From Legionella micdadei (GTDB lineage Bacteria; Pseudomonadota; Gammaproteobacteria; Legionellales; Legionellaceae): a DNA stretch of 64,000 nucleotides. The notes below the pieces were generated by a model. The model was not told where the DNA came from, made no database searches, and worked only from the letters and a program-made list of their open reading frames with translations. A program made the translations under genes and the position numbers. The stretch lies in assembly GCF_000953635.1 (NCBI RefSeq), contig NZ_LN614830.1, forward strand, positions 2,843,001-2,907,000, in the 5' to 3' direction. Each line of letters starts with the position of its first letter. Positions within the stretch are counted from its first letter, which is position 1. Below, piece after piece: positions 61,768 to 64,000 of the stretch.

Positions 61768-63054
61768 ATGCGATTTTCTCTTTATAAATTAATAACCCTT
61801 TCTTCAAAACTGGAAATAAATTTTGGTAATGGACCTTGTATAGGTTTTGATGCTCTTTTAGCAATGGCTTTCATGAGTAACAAACAAGATATTTTTTATA
61901 AAATCCTTAATACAATAGGGAAATATAAAAGCATGGGTTATCTTGCTCGAGATATCGATTCTGCCATATTAAAGATCGCCCTTAGGAAAGGGAATAAGAA
62001 AGATCTTTTACTTTATTCAATAAAAGAGTTCCTGACTTCAATTGCTAAAGTTTGTGAACTTCAATATTCTGGATTTAAACCGGCATTTGACTATTCTCGA
62101 TATATTGAGCACAAGCTTCTTTTCAGCGATCACGCTCAACAGATTGGCGGATTGCACAGTTTCGAAAAAGTAGTAATTTTAGATGAAGAAGAAATCACTG
62201 AGTTATTTGAGGCACTGGAGCCGTTAATTAGTGCGATTCAACCACTTTGCCTTTGTATTGAATCACACGACCACGATATCTTTATCAGTTACGATATCGA
62301 AACCAGGCTTTGGCAAGTCACCGATATCAATGATTTAGACGGCGAAACGGATGATTATTATCTCAGTTACGGTAACGCCTCTATCGCAGGAGCTGTACTC
62401 GACTGTTTTGCAGACCAAGATACTTGTCTAATGAAAATTAAGTTCATCACTCCAGCTAGTATTGAATCAAAAAATATTAAACAATTAAAAGATTGTCTCG
62501 GAAAATTTGCTCGCATTGATGAACAAAGGGTTAAGATGACCAATTGTGATGGCGTCGGCCTACTTTACCTCGAGGCACAACGAGGCAATCTTTCTAAAGT
62601 GAATCAGTTATTAGCTTTAGGGGCCGATCCAAATCAATCTTCTTGTTCCAAAAGGTTTGGGGCTGCTTTTATCGCTTGCGAAAATGGTCATTTGGAGGTT
62701 CTCAAAGCACTGCTAGAAAAAGGAGCTAACCTCAATGCCACAACCAAAGACGGTAATACGCTTTTACTGACTGCATGCATGAGCCATCAATGGCATGTCG
62801 CAGAATATCTCTTAGCTCACACTGATATCGATGTTAATCTCTGCAACAATGAGGGGATCACCGCTTTACACCTCGCTGTTTGTAATCAGCAAAAACGACT
62901 TTGCGCACAGCTGATTGAAAAGAAAGCAAATATTCATGCAGTAGCCCCTGAGATTGGCACGCCCCTTGAAATAGCCGGGTTCCTAAAAAATCAAGCCATT
63001 GAATCCTGTTTTGTGCCTACACCCACATCAACTATAGTGACAGTCCTTAGGTAA
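61768..63054 (+). CDS. Ankyrin-repeat protein with YopT-like N-terminal domain, effector candidate
   Basis: 428 residues. The C-terminal part has about five ankyrin repeats (about 260-405), such as FGAAFIACENGHLEVLKALLEKGANLNA and ITALHLAVCNQQKRLCAQLI. The N-terminal 210 residues hold a Cys-His-Asp set that matches the C58/YopT layout: Cys24 (NGPCIGFDALLAMAF), His169 (SHDHDIFISYD) and Asp186 or Asp189 (LWQVTDIND). The same HDI-x-V/I-x-Y pattern occurs in the giant protein at 4937. A papain-like protease is inferred from motif spacing. The upstream PmrA-like box and the closeness to dotDCB favour a Dot/Icm substrate. Confidence 0.85.
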   Translation: MRFSLYKLITLSSKLEINFGNGPCIGFDALLAMAFMSNKQDIFYKILNTIGKYKSMGYLARDIDSAILKIALRKGNKKDLLLYSIKEFLTSIAKVCELQYSGFKPAFDYSRYIEHKLLFSDHAQQIGGLHSFEKVVILDEEEITELFEALEPLISAIQPLCLCIESHDHDIFISYDIETRLWQVTDINDLDGETDDYYLSYGNASIAGAVLDCFADQDTCLMKIKFITPASIESKNIKQLKDCLGKFARIDEQRVKMTNCDGVGLLYLEAQRGNLSKVNQLLALGADPNQSSCSKRFGAAFIACENGHLEVLKALLEKGANLNATTKDGNTLLLTACMSHQWHVAEYLLAHTDIDVNLCNNEGITALHLAVCNQQKRLCAQLIEKKANIHAVAPEIGTPLEIAGFLKNQAIESCFVPTPTSTIVTVLR

Positions 63055-63111
63055 CTGCTGGACTGTTGAGATTGTGAGTTAAGCAGCTAACCTTTTGCAG
63101 TTTTTTAGGTT

Positions 63112-63158
63112 AAGGTCTGTTGACCATAGATCACTTCTTCAAATTGTCAACAGACCTT
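63112..63158. repeat. 13-base perfect inverted repeat between ankyrin and gpx genes
   Basis: AAGGTCTGTTGAC (63112-63124) and GTCAACAGACCTT (63146-63158) are perfect complements around a 21-base loop, followed by GGTTTTATT. It may terminate the ankyrin transcript, though the loop is long. The ten-base core GGTCTGTTGA recurs alone at 49316-49325, which hints at a dispersed repeat. Confidence 0.6.
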
Positions 63159-63201
63159 GGTTTTATTACACTACTTAACTCAAGGCCTGTTCAGGAAGAA
63201 T

Positions 63202-63699
63202 ATGAGTACAAACTTAACCCAGAATATTTATGCAACTGAAGTTACAACCATTGATGGGCAAAACATCACGTTAGACCACTACAAAGGACAAGTGTTGCTT
63301 ATCGTGAATGTAGCAAGTCGATGCGGCTTTACCCCGCAGTATGCAGAGCTTGAGACCCTTTATCGTGAATTTAAGGATCGAGGATTCAATATACTTGCAT
63401 TCCCGTGCGACCAATTTCTACATCAGGAGCCGGGAACCAATCAAGAAATCCAACATTTTGCCGAAAGTTGCTTCCGTATCACTTTTCCTCTATTTGCCAA
63501 AATTGATGTAAAAGGAAAAAATCGGGCTCCCTTATATTCTTATCTCGCAAACCATATTGAAAAAAAACCTTGGAAATTCATTCCTTGGAATTTCACTAAA
63601 ATTTTAGTTGATACGCAGGGAAGAGTTTTAAAGCGCTATCTACCCACAACATCTTTCAAAAAAATACGGCGCGAGATCGAACCACTTCTCCCCAAATAA
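63202..63699 (+). CDS. Glutathione peroxidase family
   Basis: 165 residues from the ATG at 63202, which has CAGGA upstream; the longer frame from 63157 would start inside the inverted repeat. The peroxidatic Cys41 lies in NVASRCGFTPQYAELE, with the conserved Gln in FPCDQFLHQEP and the Trp-Asn in FIPWNFTKILVD. The second motif reads FPCDQF instead of FPSNQF, adding a Cys. Enzymes like this mostly use thioredoxin to reduce peroxides. It ends at a strong shared terminator and is convergent with probable dotA. Confidence 0.94.
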   Translation: MSTNLTQNIYATEVTTIDGQNITLDHYKGQVLLIVNVASRCGFTPQYAELETLYREFKDRGFNILAFPCDQFLHQEPGTNQEIQHFAESCFRITFPLFAKIDVKGKNRAPLYSYLANHIEKKPWKFIPWNFTKILVDTQGRVLKRYLPTTSFKKIRREIEPLLPK

Positions 63700-63701
63700 A
63701 A

Positions 63702-63726
63702 AAGGCCTGGATACCAGGCCTTCATT
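63702..63726. terminator. Bidirectional terminator between gpx and dotA
   Basis: AAGGCCTGG (63702-63710) and CCAGGCCTT (63714-63722) form a perfect nine-base stem with an ATA loop. The plus strand continues CATTTT, and the minus strand TTTTATTT, so it can stop both convergent transcripts. Confidence 0.85.
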
Positions 63727-63738
63727 TTCATCTTCACC

Positions 63739-64000
63739 TTAACTTGGACCTGAATCGGGGCCAAGGTTAACATCGGTTTTACCTTTAGATGCACCGCCTT
63801 TAAGTTTGGCAATTCCTTTTTCACCATAACCTTGCAATTGTGAATCTCGGGTAGCCATTGCCTTACTTGTTTCCTTACCACCGGCTTCTACCTTACCTTC
63901 CGCTTTTTCACCCCATTGAGCGGCTTCACCCCCGTAACTTTCAGGCTGTCCACCAATCCAGCGCAATACCCTATCGGGTAGAATGGTGATTAACGTGAAC
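63739..64000 (-). CDS. dotA: C-terminal end of probable DotA, cut by the window edge
   Basis: The frame is open from the window edge to the stop at 63739, 86 residues. A hydrophobic stretch (FTLITILPDRVLRWIGG) is followed by a Gly-, Ala- and Lys-rich hydrophilic tail (AQWGEKAEGKVEAGG, VNLGPDSGPS). This fits the end of DotA/TraY, the polytopic inner membrane protein of type IVB systems. It lies near dotDCB and convergent with the gpx gene, as expected for Dot/Icm region I. Since only the tail is seen, the call rests on that segment and synteny. No start lies in the window; the TTG at 63966 is internal. Confidence 0.7.
   Translation of the reverse strand, partial: FTLITILPDRVLRWIGGQPESYGGEAAQWGEKAEGKVEAGGKETSKAMATRDSQLQGYGEKGIAKLKGGASKGKTDVNLGPDSGPS

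Overview
The window is a chromosomal segment of a Legionella-type gammaproteobacterium. The strongest pointers are dotD-dotC-dotB and the 3' end of a probable dotA from the Dot/Icm type IVB secretion system, a Legionella-type major outer membrane protein, a mevalonate isoprenoid pathway (unusual in Proteobacteria), and several large eukaryote-like proteins (leucine-rich repeats, ankyrin repeats, an IQ-like motif, YopT-like cysteine-protease signatures). The DNA is AT-rich throughout. No rRNA genes and no CRISPR array were seen. The species cannot be named from the sequence alone.

Layout. Positions 1-22,500 are accessory and effector-like. They hold a truncated helical protein, a helicase-like protein with a long coiled-coil tail, a CBS protein, and a 2186-residue protein combining leucine-rich repeats, a YopT-like Cys-His-Asp triad and tandem AAA+ modules. 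They are followed by a MEDS plus HD-GYP signalling pair, a mitochondrial-RF-like rescue factor, two paralogous putative permuted-papain proteins, a patatin lipase and an outer membrane protein. An intact ISL3-type insertion sequence (23,088-24,375) lies 17 bases beyond a tRNA-Lys/tRNA-Lys/tRNA-Arg cluster. Positions 24,800-36,600 carry the mevalonate pathway in two blocks (phosphomevalonate-kinase-like, mvaA and fni, then mvaD and a mevalonate kinase). Between the blocks lie an MCE/Mla-type lipid transporter and pal-cpoB-queE. Positions 36,600-49,300 hold ftsB, eno, a PHA synthase, a phosphate transporter pair, a complete multistep phosphorelay (MHYT hybrid kinase, single receiver, Hpt-REC-GGDEF) and adenosine deaminase. 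Positions 49,400-64,000 hold the rpoH-ftsX-ftsE-ftsY block, a divergent M16-M16-rsmD operon, dotDCB, a secreted phosphodiesterase, a DJ-1/PfpI protein, an ankyrin effector candidate behind a PmrA-like box, glutathione peroxidase, and the convergent 3' end of probable dotA.

How they work together. The Dot/Icm genes would supply the secretion machine. The large repeat-containing proteins are plausible substrates, although secretion is inferred and not shown. c-di-GMP can be made (GGDEF) and degraded (HD-GYP) by separately controlled systems. Two genes look broken by single-base shifts: ftsE, split with an overlapping stop and start, and a small ORF at 48,043.

The most unusual item is the 2186-residue protein at 4937-11497. 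Several starts were moved inward from the longest reading frame because ribosome binding sites, promoters or lipoprotein signals show where translation should begin.
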